A stretch of DNA of 64,000 bases from Caballeronia choica (GCF_001544535.1 NZ_FCON02000036.1:1-64000); one strand, 5' to 3'; positions 9,079 through 19,790 are shown, counted from the stretch's first letter. Made by a program: numbers and translations. Notes: generated from the sequence alone by a model not told the origin.

Positions 9079-9806
9079 CGTGAATCCTTGCGAGGTTCGG
9101 TTTTGGGCACGGTATCGTCGCGCGGCGGCAGGAAGTCGGCGTATTCGCGCATCGGCATCTTGCCGGAGGCGAGGTCGTCGAACAGTTCCCGCGAGCGGCC
9201 GCGCAGATACGGCGCCATCACGGAAATGATGTGCAGGCTCGCCTGATGCAACTCCGCGCGGATCGCTTCCTGGTCGTTGTACTTGCGCGGGTTCATCACG
9301 TACTGGTACGACAGCCAGTACGTCGCGATCACGCCGATGTTGGTCGCGATCACCTTGATCTCCGCCGGCGTCGCGACCATCTCCTGATCGGCGACCAGCG
9401 CCTCGCACAACTGGCCCGCGAAGTGCACCTTGTGCGTGATGATCTGCTTGAAGTGCGTCTCGAGCGTCCGGTTGCGCGCGAGCAGGTCGTTCAGGTCGCG
9501 ATACAGGAAGCGATACGTCCAGAGAAAATCGGCCATGTACTGCAGATACGACCACATTTCGTCGATGGTCGGACGGTGGTCGTCGGGGAACCGCAGCCGC
9601 TTCTGAATCTGCTGCTCGAACTGCGCGAAGATACTGTTGATGATGTCGTCTTTGTTGCGGAAATGGTAGTACAGGTTGCCCGGACTGATTTCCATCTCTT
9701 CGGCAATCGTCGTCGTCGTGACGTTCGGCTCGCCGATATCGTTGAACAACTTCAGCGACAACTCGAGTATCCGTTCGCGGGTGCGGCGGGGAGGTTTGGC
9801 TTCCAT
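9075..9806 (-). CDS. TetR-family transcriptional regulator
   Basis: A 243-residue regulator with an N-terminal TetR helix-turn-helix at about residues 8-55 (TTTTIAEEMEISPGNLYYHF contains the recognition helix) and a long all-helical ligand-binding domain. It overlaps the LOG gene by four bases and is preceded by a palindrome that probably serves as its own operator. Ligand and targets are not apparent; the family generally represses its own and neighbouring genes. Confidence 0.9.
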   Translation of the reverse strand: MEAKPPRRTRERILELSLKLFNDIGEPNVTTTTIAEEMEISPGNLYYHFRNKDDIINSIFAQFEQQIQKRLRFPDDHRPTIDEMWSYLQYMADFLWTYRFLYRDLNDLLARNRTLETHFKQIITHKVHFAGQLCEALVADQEMVATPAEIKVIATNIGVIATYWLSYQYVMNPRKYNDQEAIRAELHQASLHIISVMAPYLRGRSRELFDDLASGKMPMREYADFLPPRDDTVPKTEPRKDSR

Positions 9807-9888
9807 GTCGTCCGTACCTTGTTACCGGGGCGCATCGGCCTCGTTAAAAGCGTCGCGGACCCGGATCGGTTGCTATTTTTGAGAATAT

Positions 9889-9913
9889 CGGACGATTATA
9901 AACCGGTCGTTCG
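9889..9913. promoter_or_regulatory. Candidate TetR operator overlapping its promoter
   Basis: An imperfect inverted repeat, CGGACGA and TCGTTCG separated by 11 bases, encloses a minus-strand TATAAT (9900 down to 9895) about 90 bases ahead of the TetR start. An operator over the -10 box would allow autorepression. Only one mismatch between the half-sites, but unsupported by other evidence. Confidence 0.4.
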
Positions 9914-9952
9914 AGGCGACGGACGCGGGCCTGGATTCAAGTCGAAGCAGTT

Positions 9953-10456
9953 TTAAAAGATACGCGCGAGCCAGTGCCACGCGAGCGGCCCGACGATCAG
10001 CGCCCAGGTCAGCACGCACACCGCAAGCGCGACCATGACGGCAGCGCTGCCGAAGTCCTTCGCACGTTTCGAGAGTTCGTGGCGTTCGAGCGAGATGCGG
10101 TCGATCGCGGCTTCCACGCTCGAATTCAGCAACTCGACGATCAGCACGAGCAGTACCGACGCGAGCAGCGCCGCGCGCTCGACCGGCGCGACCGGCACGG
10201 CGATGCCGCACGGCACCAGGATCGCGGCGAGCGTGAGTTCCTGGCGAAACGCGCTTTCCTCGCGGATCGCAACGCGGATGCCGGAGAGCGAGTTCTTCAT
10301 CGCGTGCCAGGCGCGCGTGAGCCCGCGATTGCCCTTGTACGGATTGAAGGGGAGCGGGGCGAACGGGTCGTCAGGCGAGAGCGGCTCGGGGCGTTCGCGC
10401 TCGGTGTCGGGTTCGCTGTCCTGCTCGTCGGTGTCTTGGTCGAAGGGATCGCGCAT
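9953..10456 (-). CDS. dgkA: Diacylglycerol kinase
   Basis: A 167-residue small integral membrane kinase that phosphorylates diacylglycerol to phosphatidic acid, recycling lipid from membrane-derived polymers. About 45 polar N-terminal residues precede the conserved core: EESAFRQEL, then ELLNSSVEAAIDRIS and KRAKDFGSAAVM, the family's catalytic and metal-binding segments, with three membrane helices. The ATG at 10456 is preferred; the open frame to 10696 would add a low-complexity stretch unlike the family. The interval 10457-10692 shows no gene. Confidence 0.93.
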   Translation of the reverse strand: MRDPFDQDTDEQDSEPDTERERPEPLSPDDPFAPLPFNPYKGNRGLTRAWHAMKNSLSGIRVAIREESAFRQELTLAAILVPCGIAVPVAPVERAALLASVLLVLIVELLNSSVEAAIDRISLERHELSKRAKDFGSAAVMVALAVCVLTWALIVGPLAWHWLARIF

Positions 10457-10692
10457 GGCGCCGATGTTAGCGCGACCTGATGCACTGCGGTTCGCCGCGC
10501 GTAGCGTTCCTGCCTTGTGCATCTCGTACCGCTCATGTTGGTCGTGCACTGGTTGCGGGCGCACGTCGCCATCGTGCTCCGGCCGATCGTCGTACTTTCC
10601 GGCGTGGTCGCTTTCGTGCGCGCCCTCGCGCGTAGCAGACCCCGCCGCGCCGCCGTCCATGCCCGCCCGCGCCTCTGCAAACGCGCGCCGCG

Positions 10693-11724
10693 TCACGCGG
10701 TCGCCCGTTTCGTGCTCGCCTCACGAGTGCCAAACGGCTTCAAATGCGACGCGAACTGCTCCGATGCCGCGCGCCACGAGAAGCGCTCGGCCCATGCGCG
10801 CGCATCGGCACGTTCGATCTTCAGCGCCTGCAGGCACGCTTCGCGGAGATCTTCGTTCAGCGCGCCCGGGCCTTCGGTGCCGAGCACGTCGATCGGGCCC
10901 GTCACCGGATACGCCGCGACCGGCGTGCCGCACGCCATGGCTTCGAGCAGCACGAGACCGAAGGTATCGGTGCGGCTCGGGAACACGAAGACATCGGCGG
11001 CGGCATAGACCTTCGCGAGTTCCGGCTGCGACAGCACGCCGAGATAATTCACGTTCGTATAGCGCGACTTGAGTTCGGCGAGCGCCGGACCCTCGCCCGT
11101 GACCCACTTCGAGCCGGGCAGATCGAGCTTCAGAAACGCCTCGACGTTCTTCTCGACCGCCACGCGCCCGACATACAGGAAGATCGGCCGCGCGGTGTTG
11201 AGCACCTTCGATTCCATCGGCTGGAAGATGTCGAGATCGACGCCGCGCGTCCACAGCACGACGTTCGTGAAGCCATGCTTTTCGAGGTCGCTCCTGACGA
11301 CCGGCGTCGGCGCCATCACGGCCTGCGACCGCTGGTGGAACCAGTGCAGGAACCGGTAGGTCATCGTGATCGGAATCCCGAAGCGCGCGTTGACATACTC
11401 GGGAAAGCGCGTGTGATACGCGGTCGTGAACGGCAGCTTGTGGCGGATCGCATACGAACGCGCGGCCATGCCGAGCGGGCCTTCGGTCGCGATGTGCAGC
11501 GCATCGGGGGCGTATTCGTCGATGCGCCGCGCGACGCGCCGTCCCGGCATCAGCGAGAGGCGTATCTCGGGATAGGTCGGGCACGGAATCGTGGTGAATT
11601 CGAGCGGCGTGAGCAATTCCACGCGATGTCCGAGCGCGGTCAGTTCGCGCGTCGTGTTCTTCAGCGTGCGAACGACGCCGTTGACCTGCGGTTCCCATGC
11701 ATCGGTGACGATCATGATCTTCAT
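10693..11724 (-). CDS. Glycosyltransferase family 4 (GT-B fold)
   Basis: A 343-residue retaining glycosyltransferase. The N-terminal domain opens with KIMIVTDAWEPQVNGVVRT, a nucleotide-sugar GT4 signature region, and the C-terminal domain carries GRVAVEKN and the donor-binding FGLVLLEAMACGTPVAAY (about residues 255-275). Relatives include the mannosyl/glucosyl transferases that build glycolipids. It is 26 bases downstream of the LpxH-like phosphoesterase gene, so both probably act on a membrane lipid or lipid-A-related product. The acceptor is unknown. Confidence 0.88.
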   Translation of the reverse strand: MKIMIVTDAWEPQVNGVVRTLKNTTRELTALGHRVELLTPLEFTTIPCPTYPEIRLSLMPGRRVARRIDEYAPDALHIATEGPLGMAARSYAIRHKLPFTTAYHTRFPEYVNARFGIPITMTYRFLHWFHQRSQAVMAPTPVVRSDLEKHGFTNVVLWTRGVDLDIFQPMESKVLNTARPIFLYVGRVAVEKNVEAFLKLDLPGSKWVTGEGPALAELKSRYTNVNYLGVLSQPELAKVYAAADVFVFPSRTDTFGLVLLEAMACGTPVAAYPVTGPIDVLGTEGPGALNEDLREACLQALKIERADARAWAERFSWRAASEQFASHLKPFGTREASTKRATA

Positions 11725-11750
11725 CGGATTCGGCCCAGGTAGTGAGGAGC

Positions 11751-12686
11751 TCAGGCGGTTGCCCGGGCTTTTTGTGTGGTTTGTTCCGGCGAGCGCATGA
11801 CAGTCCAGTAGACGATCTGCAATTCGCCGTCGAGCGTCTCGACGAGCGCCGACAGGCTTTCCACCCAGTCGCCGTCGTTGCAGTAGAGAACGCCGTCGAT
11901 GTCGCGGATTTCCGCCTTGTGGATGTGCCCGCAGACCACGCCGTCGCTGCCGCGCCGGCGCGCTTCGTCGGTCATGACGTGCTCGAACTGCGAGATGAAA
12001 TTCACCGCGTTCTTGACCTGGTGCTTGAGGTACTGCGAGAGCGACCAGTAGTTCAGCCCGAGCCGCGAGCGCACGCGGTTGAACCCGCGGTTGAGCAGCA
12101 GGATCAGCGTGTAGAGCGTGTCGCCGAGATAGGCGAGCCACTTCGCGTGCTGGATGACGCCGTCGAAGAGATCGCCGTGCACGATCCACAGGCGCTTGCC
12201 GGTGAGGGTCGTGTGGAACGCCTCGCCGCGCACGTGGATATCGCCGAACGCGAGGTCGCAGAACTGGCGCGCGGCTTCATCGTGATTGCCGGGGATGTAG
12301 ATGACCTGCGTGCCTTTCCTCGCCTTGCGCAGGATCTTCTGCACGACGTCGTTGTGCGCCTGCGGCCAGAACCAGCCTTTGCGAAGCTGCCATCCGTCGA
12401 TGATGTCGCCGACCAGATACAGGTATTCCGATTCGTGATGCCGCAGGAAGTCGAGCAGATACGGCGCCTGGCAGCCGCCCGAGCCGAGGTGGATGTCGGA
12501 GAGCCAGATGGTGCGGTAGCGGTGCGGCGTGTGTTCGGGATCCGGGTCGTGCGCGGTCTCGTGACCGTCGAGGTGCTCGGGCGTGGCCGCCGTCGCGCTC
12601 GCCAGGGCGTTCGGGAGGAACGCGAGGGCGTCGGTGCCCGCTTCGGGCTGGCGCAGTCGATAGGTCGCTGACGATTTGGATGCCAT
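11751..12686 (-). CDS. UDP-2,3-diacylglucosamine diphosphatase-like metallophosphoesterase
   Basis: A 311-residue calcineurin-like phosphoesterase. All five metal motifs are present in order: LSDIHLGS, GDIIDGW, PGNHDE, HGDLFD and CGHIHKAE. It belongs to the long COG2908-type branch related to LpxH, which cleaves UDP-2,3-diacylglucosamine to lipid X in lipid A synthesis; a dedicated LpxH may exist elsewhere, so the substrate is inferred. The first 50 residues are not conserved in appearance. An in-frame ATG at 12725 adds 13 residues; 12686 is preferred for its weak GAG upstream, but both are possible. Confidence 0.85.
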   Translation of the reverse strand: MASKSSATYRLRQPEAGTDALAFLPNALASATAATPEHLDGHETAHDPDPEHTPHRYRTIWLSDIHLGSGGCQAPYLLDFLRHHESEYLYLVGDIIDGWQLRKGWFWPQAHNDVVQKILRKARKGTQVIYIPGNHDEAARQFCDLAFGDIHVRGEAFHTTLTGKRLWIVHGDLFDGVIQHAKWLAYLGDTLYTLILLLNRGFNRVRSRLGLNYWSLSQYLKHQVKNAVNFISQFEHVMTDEARRRGSDGVVCGHIHKAEIRDIDGVLYCNDGDWVESLSALVETLDGELQIVYWTVMRSPEQTTQKARATA

Positions 12687-12866
12687 TGGCTCGCGCGTCG
12701 GGTTGCAGTAAGCGCATTGCGCCATGCAGCCGTGACGGAGCCATGACAGTCACGAGAAGTTCTTATTACGGGGCGGGTGAATGGTGCGGCTCTTGTGCTG
12801 CCGACTTCGCATGCGCGGAATGTTCTTGCGCGCCGCGACACAACCTGGGCGGCGCCGCGCGTCGGT

Positions 12867-13382
12867 TCAGCTTGCGGGCTGGACCGCAACGATCCGCGTC
12901 CCGGCGATGCGATCGTGCAGAAACTGCCGCGCCGGATCGAGCCATACGGCCGCAGCCCACAGCGCGACCCAGACGGCGAATGCGGCGAGCGTCTGCGGCA
13001 CGGCGAGCCCGAGGAGCGGGTGCAGCGCGAGCGGCGGCAGGAACCAGAGCCACGCGAGCGCGTAACGCACGAGCGCTCGCGCGGGCTTCACGGGCTGGCC
13101 CTGTGCATCGACGAGCTTGAGACGCCAGGTTTTCATCGGCAGCGTCTGGCCGCCGTGGGTCCAGAACCACACGAAATAGCCCGCGAGCACGACGCCGATC
13201 CACGTCATCAGCAGGTTGTGATGCGTGAGGCCGTTGCGTTGCTGGGTGAGCGTGCTGAACAGATAGCCGGCGATGAAGACGACGCCGAACAGGATCACGC
13301 CTTCGTAGACCATCGTCGCGAGCCGTCGGCGCAGGGCGGGCGCGCGCATCAGGGGCACGGCGGAAGCGTCCGGTGCGCGCAT
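12867..13382 (-). CDS. RDD-family membrane protein
   Basis: A 171-residue membrane protein with the RDD pattern: an arginine near the first helix (ALRRRLATMVYEG), an aspartate-bearing loop, and TLPMKTWRLKLVDAQG before the last helices; about four hydrophobic segments. Function of the family is mostly unknown, with some members linked to ion transport. A GTG at 13391 would overlap the TGA of the upstream DUF3106 gene by four bases and is a plausible alternative start; the ATG at 13382 is given here. It ends the minus-strand unit that starts with the sigma factor at 15178. Confidence 0.8.
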   Translation of the reverse strand: MRAPDASAVPLMRAPALRRRLATMVYEGVILFGVVFIAGYLFSTLTQQRNGLTHHNLLMTWIGVVLAGYFVWFWTHGGQTLPMKTWRLKLVDAQGQPVKPARALVRYALAWLWFLPPLALHPLLGLAVPQTLAAFAVWVALWAAAVWLDPARQFLHDRIAGTRIVAVQPAS

Positions 13383-13387
13383 GCGTC

Positions 13388-14158
13388 TCACGAACCGTTG
13401 AAGATGGAAGGGGCTTGTTGCGGAGACACCGGAATCGGCGTCGCGGGGACGAAGCTGGCGGCGCCTGGAATCGGCGGCGCCACCGGTTGCGAACCGGGCT
13501 GGTTCGCGGCGCCGTGTGCGCCGGACGCGAGTTCCGCGACCTCCGATGCGTGCCCTTGCTCCCGCGCCGTGACGAGGCGATTGATGTCCTTGACCTCGGT
13601 CTTGCCCGTCGGCGGCGCGCTGACGACGTTCGGCCGGCGCGTGCGCTCGGTCGCGGCGAGTTTTTTCTTCTGCTCTTCGGAAAGCTTCTGGTAATCGTCC
13701 CAGGCGCTTTCGCGCTTCTCGAGCGGCACCGACTTCGACACCTGATAGTTCTCGCGAGCGACCTTGCGCTGGTCGGGCGTCATCCGCACCCATTCGGCCA
13801 TGCGCTGATGCAGGCGCTTTTGCGCTTCAGGCGACATCTTGTGATAACGCGATGCGATCTTCAGCCACTTTTGTTTGCGCTCTTCGCTGAACTGGTTCCA
13901 TTGGCCGGCGAACGGCGCGAGCGCGGCGTGCTGCGCCTCGGTCAGGCGATCCCACGACAGCGGGCTCGATGAAGACGACAACCCGGACAGCGGCAGCAGG
14001 CCTTCGCCCGAACTGGCGCTCGCGCCGCCCGGGGCGGCGGCGTTGGAAGTCGCGGGAGTTGCTGTCGGCGAATAAAAGCGCGGATACGTTGCGGCGAACG
14101 AGACCATTCCCGCAATCGCGCATCCAAAAACAATCGCGAGACCGCGCTTGTAACTCAC
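13388..14158 (-). CDS. DUF3106 protein, probably periplasmic
   Basis: A 256-residue protein starting at GTG 14158 with GGGGAG upstream. An N-terminal hydrophobic segment (about residues 7-24) acts as signal or anchor, followed by a Ser/Ala/Pro linker. Residues 65-150 form the DUF3106 region, with repeated L(T/S)EEQR- and MTPDQRK-like helices rich in Trp, Lys and Arg. The C-terminal 70 residues are Pro/Ala-rich and probably disordered. It lies 19 bases after the DUF3619 gene in the sigma-factor unit. Function unknown. Confidence 0.82.
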   Translation of the reverse strand: MSYKRGLAIVFGCAIAGMVSFAATYPRFYSPTATPATSNAAAPGGASASSGEGLLPLSGLSSSSSPLSWDRLTEAQHAALAPFAGQWNQFSEERKQKWLKIASRYHKMSPEAQKRLHQRMAEWVRMTPDQRKVARENYQVSKSVPLEKRESAWDDYQKLSEEQKKKLAATERTRRPNVVSAPPTGKTEVKDINRLVTAREQGHASEVAELASGAHGAANQPGSQPVAPPIPGAASFVPATPIPVSPQQAPSIFNGS

Positions 14159-14177
14159 CCGGAAACTCCCCGCTATT

Positions 14178-14618
14178 TTAGTGATTGCGCGTCAGGTACG
14201 CGTTGAAGCCGTGATCGAGATAGGCGTCGAGCGGCAGGTTGTCGCTCAGCATGGCGGCGTCGATGTCGGCCAGTTCCGCCGTGCGCTGCTGGTCTTCCCA
14301 GTACGCGATGCCGGCGAGCCCGATTACGAGGGCCAGAAGCGGCACGGCAAGGCCGAAGCGCCCGAAGCGCGCGAAGCGTCCGCGCGGCTGCGGCGCGGAC
14401 GGCGGGCCGAACTGGCCGCCCGCCGCGCCTGCGAAAGCAGGCGAGAACGCGGGCGCCGTGACGGCGGCCTTCTCGGGCTTCTTGCGCGCGAGCGCCGCGC
14501 GCCGGGCGGCCGCGAGGCGATCAGCGGCCGCGGCCGGAATACCAGACGCGTTTTCGTCGAGCGCGCGAACTACCTTGCGCGCAAATTCGTTTTCCTTCGA
14601 TTCAAGAGCGGAGCTCAT
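14178..14618 (-). CDS. DUF3619 single-pass membrane protein, possible anti-sigma factor
   Basis: A 146-residue protein with a charged cytoplasmic N-terminal half (NEFARKVVRALDENASGIP, then an Ala/Arg-rich helix), one transmembrane segment at about residues 95-115 (VPLLALVIGLAGIAYW) and a short outer tail ending LDAYLDHGFNAYL. Its ATG overlaps the TGA of the sigma factor gene, giving tight coupling. Position, size and topology resemble anti-sigma factors, but no ZAS zinc motif is present, so that role is an inference. Confidence 0.82.
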   Translation of the reverse strand: MSSALESKENEFARKVVRALDENASGIPAAAADRLAAARRAALARKKPEKAAVTAPAFSPAFAGAAGGQFGPPSAPQPRGRFARFGRFGLAVPLLALVIGLAGIAYWEDQQRTAELADIDAAMLSDNLPLDAYLDHGFNAYLTRNH

Positions 14619-15178
14619 AGCGTGATCCCTTTCGCCTTCAGCGCGTGTGCGAGCGCATGCGTGGCCCGCGAGCAATGCGTCTTTACGCTGCCCTCGGAGC
14701 AGCCCATCGCAGCGGCGGTCTCGGCGACATCCATATCTTCCCAGTAACGCATGAGAAAGGCTTCCCGTTGACGAGTCGGTAATTTCTGGATCTCCGCGTC
14801 GATCAGGTTGAGCACCTGTTCACGCTCGAGCTTGTTCTCGCTACTTTCCGCACCGACGGAACCGTTCTCGGATTCGAAGGTTTCGAGCGGGTCGAATTCG
14901 TCGTCGTCGGCATTGCCGAACGACGAGAAGAGGCTCACCCACGTATTGCGCACTTTCTGCCGACGGAAATAGTCGTGCGTCGCATTCTGGAGGATACGCT
15001 GAAACAATAGCGGGAGTTCCGGCGGAGGGCGATCGCCGTACTTTTCGGCGAGCTTGATCATCGCATCCTGAACGATGTCGAGCGCCGCGTCGTCGTCGCG
15101 CACGGTGTAGACCGTCTGCTTGAACGCGCGTCTTTCGACGCCCGCCAGAAAATCGGCGAGTTCCTTGTCTGATGCCAT
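14615..15178 (-). CDS. ECF-type RNA polymerase sigma factor
   Basis: A 187-residue sigma factor. Region 2 is at about residues 20-90 (DDAALDIVQDAMIKLAEKYG, then a DYFRRQK-like promoter-melting segment), an acidic linker of 25 residues follows, and region 4 spans about 125-180 (LPTRQREAFLMRYWEDMD and the helix-turn-helix MGCSEGSVKTHCSRA). It heads a unit with DUF3619, DUF3106 and RDD membrane proteins, so it probably drives an envelope-related response. The in-frame extension to 15355 lacks family resemblance; the ATG at 15178 fits. Confidence 0.9.
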   Translation of the reverse strand: MASDKELADFLAGVERRAFKQTVYTVRDDDAALDIVQDAMIKLAEKYGDRPPPELPLLFQRILQNATHDYFRRQKVRNTWVSLFSSFGNADDDEFDPLETFESENGSVGAESSENKLEREQVLNLIDAEIQKLPTRQREAFLMRYWEDMDVAETAAAMGCSEGSVKTHCSRATHALAHALKAKGITL

Positions 15179-15363
15179 CCGTGGGAGCCGGCGCAGCGAG
15201 TGTGCGTCGAAAGGGTTCGTGGGTTTTAAGAAACCTGCGGATGCTAGCAAACTTTTGCTCGTCCCGATAGAAACGCGTAGCGGCTTTTCTCCGGCGCGGC
15301 ACGGAATCACGGGGAAAACCCGCGATAAAGCCGCGTTTGATGCATGGATCGGCAAGTTTTTAC

Positions 15364-15392
15364 TTGACCCATCGATCGTGCCGGGCTATCGT
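15364..15392 (+). promoter_or_regulatory. Sigma-70-like promoter of the ilv genes
   Basis: TTGACC (15364-15369), a 17-base spacer and TATCGT (15387-15392) give an expected start near 15399 and a ~140-base leader before ilvI. The divergent interval 15179-15540 contains no convincing leader peptide: the only short frame after the start has no run of Ile, Leu or Val codons. Confidence 0.5.
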
Positions 15393-15540
15393 TTCCGACT
15401 CGCATCATAAAGTGAATGTCTAATTTGAGGCGAGCCCAAGAAGCACGCCTGTCAAACCAAGACGCGCCGCTTGAACCCGAGCCATAAGCCCGGCAGAGAG
15501 CACCCGATCAATTTTTTGCCGAAAATTCGAAAGGTGATTA

Positions 15541-17304
15541 ATGAATATGCCCAGCGCGGAATTCTCCACGTCGGATACGACTCCCTCTCACGAATCTGAA
15601 TCCATCGGCGGCACCGTGCTCATGCGCGCGCTGGCGGACGAAAACGTCGAGTTCATTTGGGGCTATCCCGGCGGCTCGGTACTCTATATCTACGACGAGT
15701 TGTACAAGCAGGACCAGATCCAGCATATCCTCGTGCGCCACGAGCAGGCCGCGGTCCACGCAGCCGACGCCTATGCGCGTTCCACGGGCAACGTCGGCGT
15801 GTGCCTCGTGACCTCCGGGCCCGGCGTCACCAATGCGGTGACCGGCATCGCTACCGCCTATATGGATTCGATCCCGATGGTCGTGATCAGCGGCCAGGTG
15901 CCGACTGCCGCGATCGGTCTCGACGCGTTCCAGGAGTGCGATACCGTCGGCATCACGCGGCCTTGCGTGAAGCACAACTTCCTCGTGAAGGACGTGCGTG
16001 ATCTCGCCGCCACCGTCAAGAAGGCGTTCTACATTGCCCGCACCGGCCGTCCCGGTCCCGTGCTGATCGACATTCCGAAAGATGTGTCGAAGGCGCCGTG
16101 CAAGTACGAACCGCTCAAGACCGTGTCGCTGCGTTCATACAATCCGGTTACGAAAGGTCACTCCGGCCAGATCCGCAAGGCGGTGCAACTGCTCCTGTCG
16201 GCGAAGCGCCCGTACATCTATACCGGCGGCGGCATCATCCTCGCGGATGCGTCGCGCGAACTGAACCAGTTCGCCGACCTGCTCGGCTATCCGGTCACCA
16301 ACACGCTGATGGGCCTCGGCGGCTATCGCGCGAGCGACAAGAAATTCCTCGGCATGCTCGGCATGCACGGCACGTACGAAGCCAACATGGCGATGCAGAA
16401 TTGCGACGTGCTGATCGCGATCGGCGCGCGCTTCGACGACCGCGTGATCGGCGACCCGAAGCATTTCGCGTCGTCGCCGCGCAAGATCATCCATATCGAC
16501 ATCGATCCGTCGTCCATTTCCAAGCGCGTGAAGGTGGATATCCCCATCGTCGGCGACGTGAAGGAAGTGCTGAAGGAACTGATCGAACAGCTTCAGACCG
16601 CCGACCATGGCCCCGACACGAAGGCGCTCGCCGACTGGTGGAAGGACATCGAAGGCTGGCGCTCGAAAGACTGCCTCGCCTACGACCGCAAGAGCGACAT
16701 CATCAAGCCGCAGTACGTGGTCGAAAAGGCGTGGGAACTGACGGACGGCAACGCTTTCGTCTGCTCCGATGTCGGCCAGCACCAGATGTGGGCGGCGCAG
16801 TTCTATCGCTTCAACAAGCCACGCCGCTGGATCAATTCCGGCGGGCTCGGCACGATGGGCTTCGGCCTGCCGGCGGCGATGGGCGTGAAGATGGCTTTCC
16901 CCGACGAAGAAGTGCTCTGCATCACGGGAGAAGGCTCGATCCAGATGTGCATCCAGGAACTCTCGACGTGCAAGCAGTACAACACGCCCGTCAAGATCAT
17001 TTCGCTCAACAACCGCTACCTCGGCATGGTGCGCCAGTGGCAGCAGATCGAATACAAGAAGCGCTACTCCAGTTCGTACATGGACGCGCTGCCTGATTTC
17101 GTGAAGCTCGCCGAGGCTTATGGCCACGTCGGCATTCGCGTCGAGAAGACGGCGGACGTCGAACCGGCGCTGAAGGAAGCGTTGCGTCTGAAGGATCGCA
17201 CCGTATTCCTCGACTTCCAGACGGATCCCACCGAAAACGTCTTTCCGATGGTCCAGGCAGGCAAGGGCATCACGGAAATGCTGCTCGGATCGGAAGATCT
17301 GTAA
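15541..17304 (+). CDS. ilvI: Acetolactate synthase large (catalytic) subunit
   Basis: A 587-residue thiamine-diphosphate enzyme that condenses two pyruvates to acetolactate, or pyruvate and 2-oxobutyrate to acetohydroxybutyrate, the first common step of valine, leucine and isoleucine synthesis. The catalytic Glu is E68 in VRHEQAAVHAADAYAR; the cofactor motif begins at GEGSIQMCIQE (near residue 462) and ends at SLNN. The FAD-like middle domain is intact. AAGGTGA precedes the start. ilvH (regulatory subunit) follows after 111 bases and ilvC after that, making one biosynthetic unit. Could equally be named ilvB. Confidence 0.96.
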   Translation: MNMPSAEFSTSDTTPSHESESIGGTVLMRALADENVEFIWGYPGGSVLYIYDELYKQDQIQHILVRHEQAAVHAADAYARSTGNVGVCLVTSGPGVTNAVTGIATAYMDSIPMVVISGQVPTAAIGLDAFQECDTVGITRPCVKHNFLVKDVRDLAATVKKAFYIARTGRPGPVLIDIPKDVSKAPCKYEPLKTVSLRSYNPVTKGHSGQIRKAVQLLLSAKRPYIYTGGGIILADASRELNQFADLLGYPVTNTLMGLGGYRASDKKFLGMLGMHGTYEANMAMQNCDVLIAIGARFDDRVIGDPKHFASSPRKIIHIDIDPSSISKRVKVDIPIVGDVKEVLKELIEQLQTADHGPDTKALADWWKDIEGWRSKDCLAYDRKSDIIKPQYVVEKAWELTDGNAFVCSDVGQHQMWAAQFYRFNKPRRWINSGGLGTMGFGLPAAMGVKMAFPDEEVLCITGEGSIQMCIQELSTCKQYNTPVKIISLNNRYLGMVRQWQQIEYKKRYSSSYMDALPDFVKLAEAYGHVGIRVEKTADVEPALKEALRLKDRTVFLDFQTDPTENVFPMVQAGKGITEMLLGSEDL

Positions 17305-17415
17305 CGGTGGCTTGCCCTTCAAGGTCCGCGTGCGCACGTCTTCACAAAAGACGTTCGCGGCGCGCGGGCCGGACAGGACTGGCTCATTCACTGGATAAAT
17401 CGGGAACGCGACATC

Positions 17416-19007
<1,592 letters not shown>

Positions 19008-19037
19008 GCTTGTAGCCGTTCAGTCGCAATACCGAAG

Positions 19038-19072
19038 AGCCGTCCGGGCGTCGCTGACCCCGGACGGCTTTT
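19038..19072 (+). terminator. Rho-independent terminator after ilvC
   Basis: Eleven-base stem AGCCGTCCGGG / CCCGGACGGCT with a nine-base loop, ending in TTTT, 31 bases after the ilvC stop. Confidence 0.85.
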
Positions 19073-19108
19073 GCTATCCTACGGTTTTAAAAAACCCAGA
19101 ACTCATCC

Positions 19109-19753
19109 ATGAACTATCCTCATCCGATCATCGCCCGCGAAGGCTGGCCGTTTATCGCTATCGCGGTCATCGTCGCCATCCTGATCCAGGCGATCGGCGG
19201 CTTCGGCTTCGCCTGGCTCTTCTGGCTGATCGTGATTTTCGTCGTCCAGTTCTTCCGCGATCCGCAGCGTCCGATTCCGACGCAGGCGAACGCCGTGCTG
19301 TGCCCCGCCGACGGCCGCATCGTCGCCGTGGAAACCACGCGCGATCCGTACGCGAACCGCGAAGCCGTGAAAATCAGCGTGTTCATGAATGTGTTCAACG
19401 TGCACTCGCAGCGTTCGCCGGTCGACGGCGCGATCAGCAAGGTCGAGTATTTCCCGGGCGCGTACCTGAACGCGGCCGTCGACAAGGCGTCCACCGAGAA
19501 CGAGCGCAATGCCATCGTCATCCAGACGGCCGCCGGGCATACCGTGACGTCGGTGCAGATTGCCGGCCTGATCGCGCGGCGCATTTTGTGCTACGTGCAT
19601 GTCGGCGAGCCGCTCACGCGCGGCCAGCGCTACGGCTTCATTCGCTTCGGTTCGCGCGTGGACGTGTATCTGCCGGTAGGCAGCCGGCCGCGTGTGTCGA
19701 TTGGCGAGAAGGTGTCGGCGTCGTCGACGATCCTCGCCGAATTCGCCGAATAA
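19109..19753 (+). CDS. psd: Phosphatidylserine decarboxylase proenzyme
   Basis: A 214-residue short-form (type 2, Psd-A-like) membrane enzyme that makes phosphatidylethanolamine from phosphatidylserine. Two hydrophobic N-terminal segments (about residues 12-45) anchor it; [17 protein letters not shown] is the conserved core. Self-cleavage at the Gly-Ser bond of RFGSRVD makes S182 the pyruvoyl group of the small alpha chain. The next gene, pssA, makes its substrate, so the two consecutive steps are encoded together. Confidence 0.95.
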   Translation: MNYPHPIIAREGWPFIAIAVIVAILIQAIGGFGFAWLFWLIVIFVVQFFRDPQRPIPTQANAVLCPADGRIVAVETTRDPYANREAVKISVFMNVFNVHSQRSPVDGAISKVEYFPGAYLNAAVDKASTENERNAIVIQTAAGHTVTSVQIAGLIARRILCYVHVGEPLTRGQRYGFIRFGSRVDVYLPVGSRPRVSIGEKVSASSTILAEFAE

Positions 19754-19790
19754 CAAGCGATAACCAGCGATAACAAGCGATAACAAGCGA
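19751..19790 (+). repeat. Ten-base tandem repeat between psd and pssA
   Basis: Four direct copies of TAACAAGCGA (second copy TAACCAGCGA), followed by a degenerate fifth. The first copy supplies the psd stop codon TAA. Confidence 0.85.

Noticed and set aside
10457-10692. Upstream extension of the dgkA frame to 10696
   Set aside because: Composition is charged and irregular, has no similarity to DgkA, and a normal-length protein starts at 10456.
15399-15540. Possible ilv attenuator peptide upstream of ilvI (short frame near 15418)
   Set aside because: The only short frame has no cluster of Leu, Ile or Val codons and no clear terminator pair.
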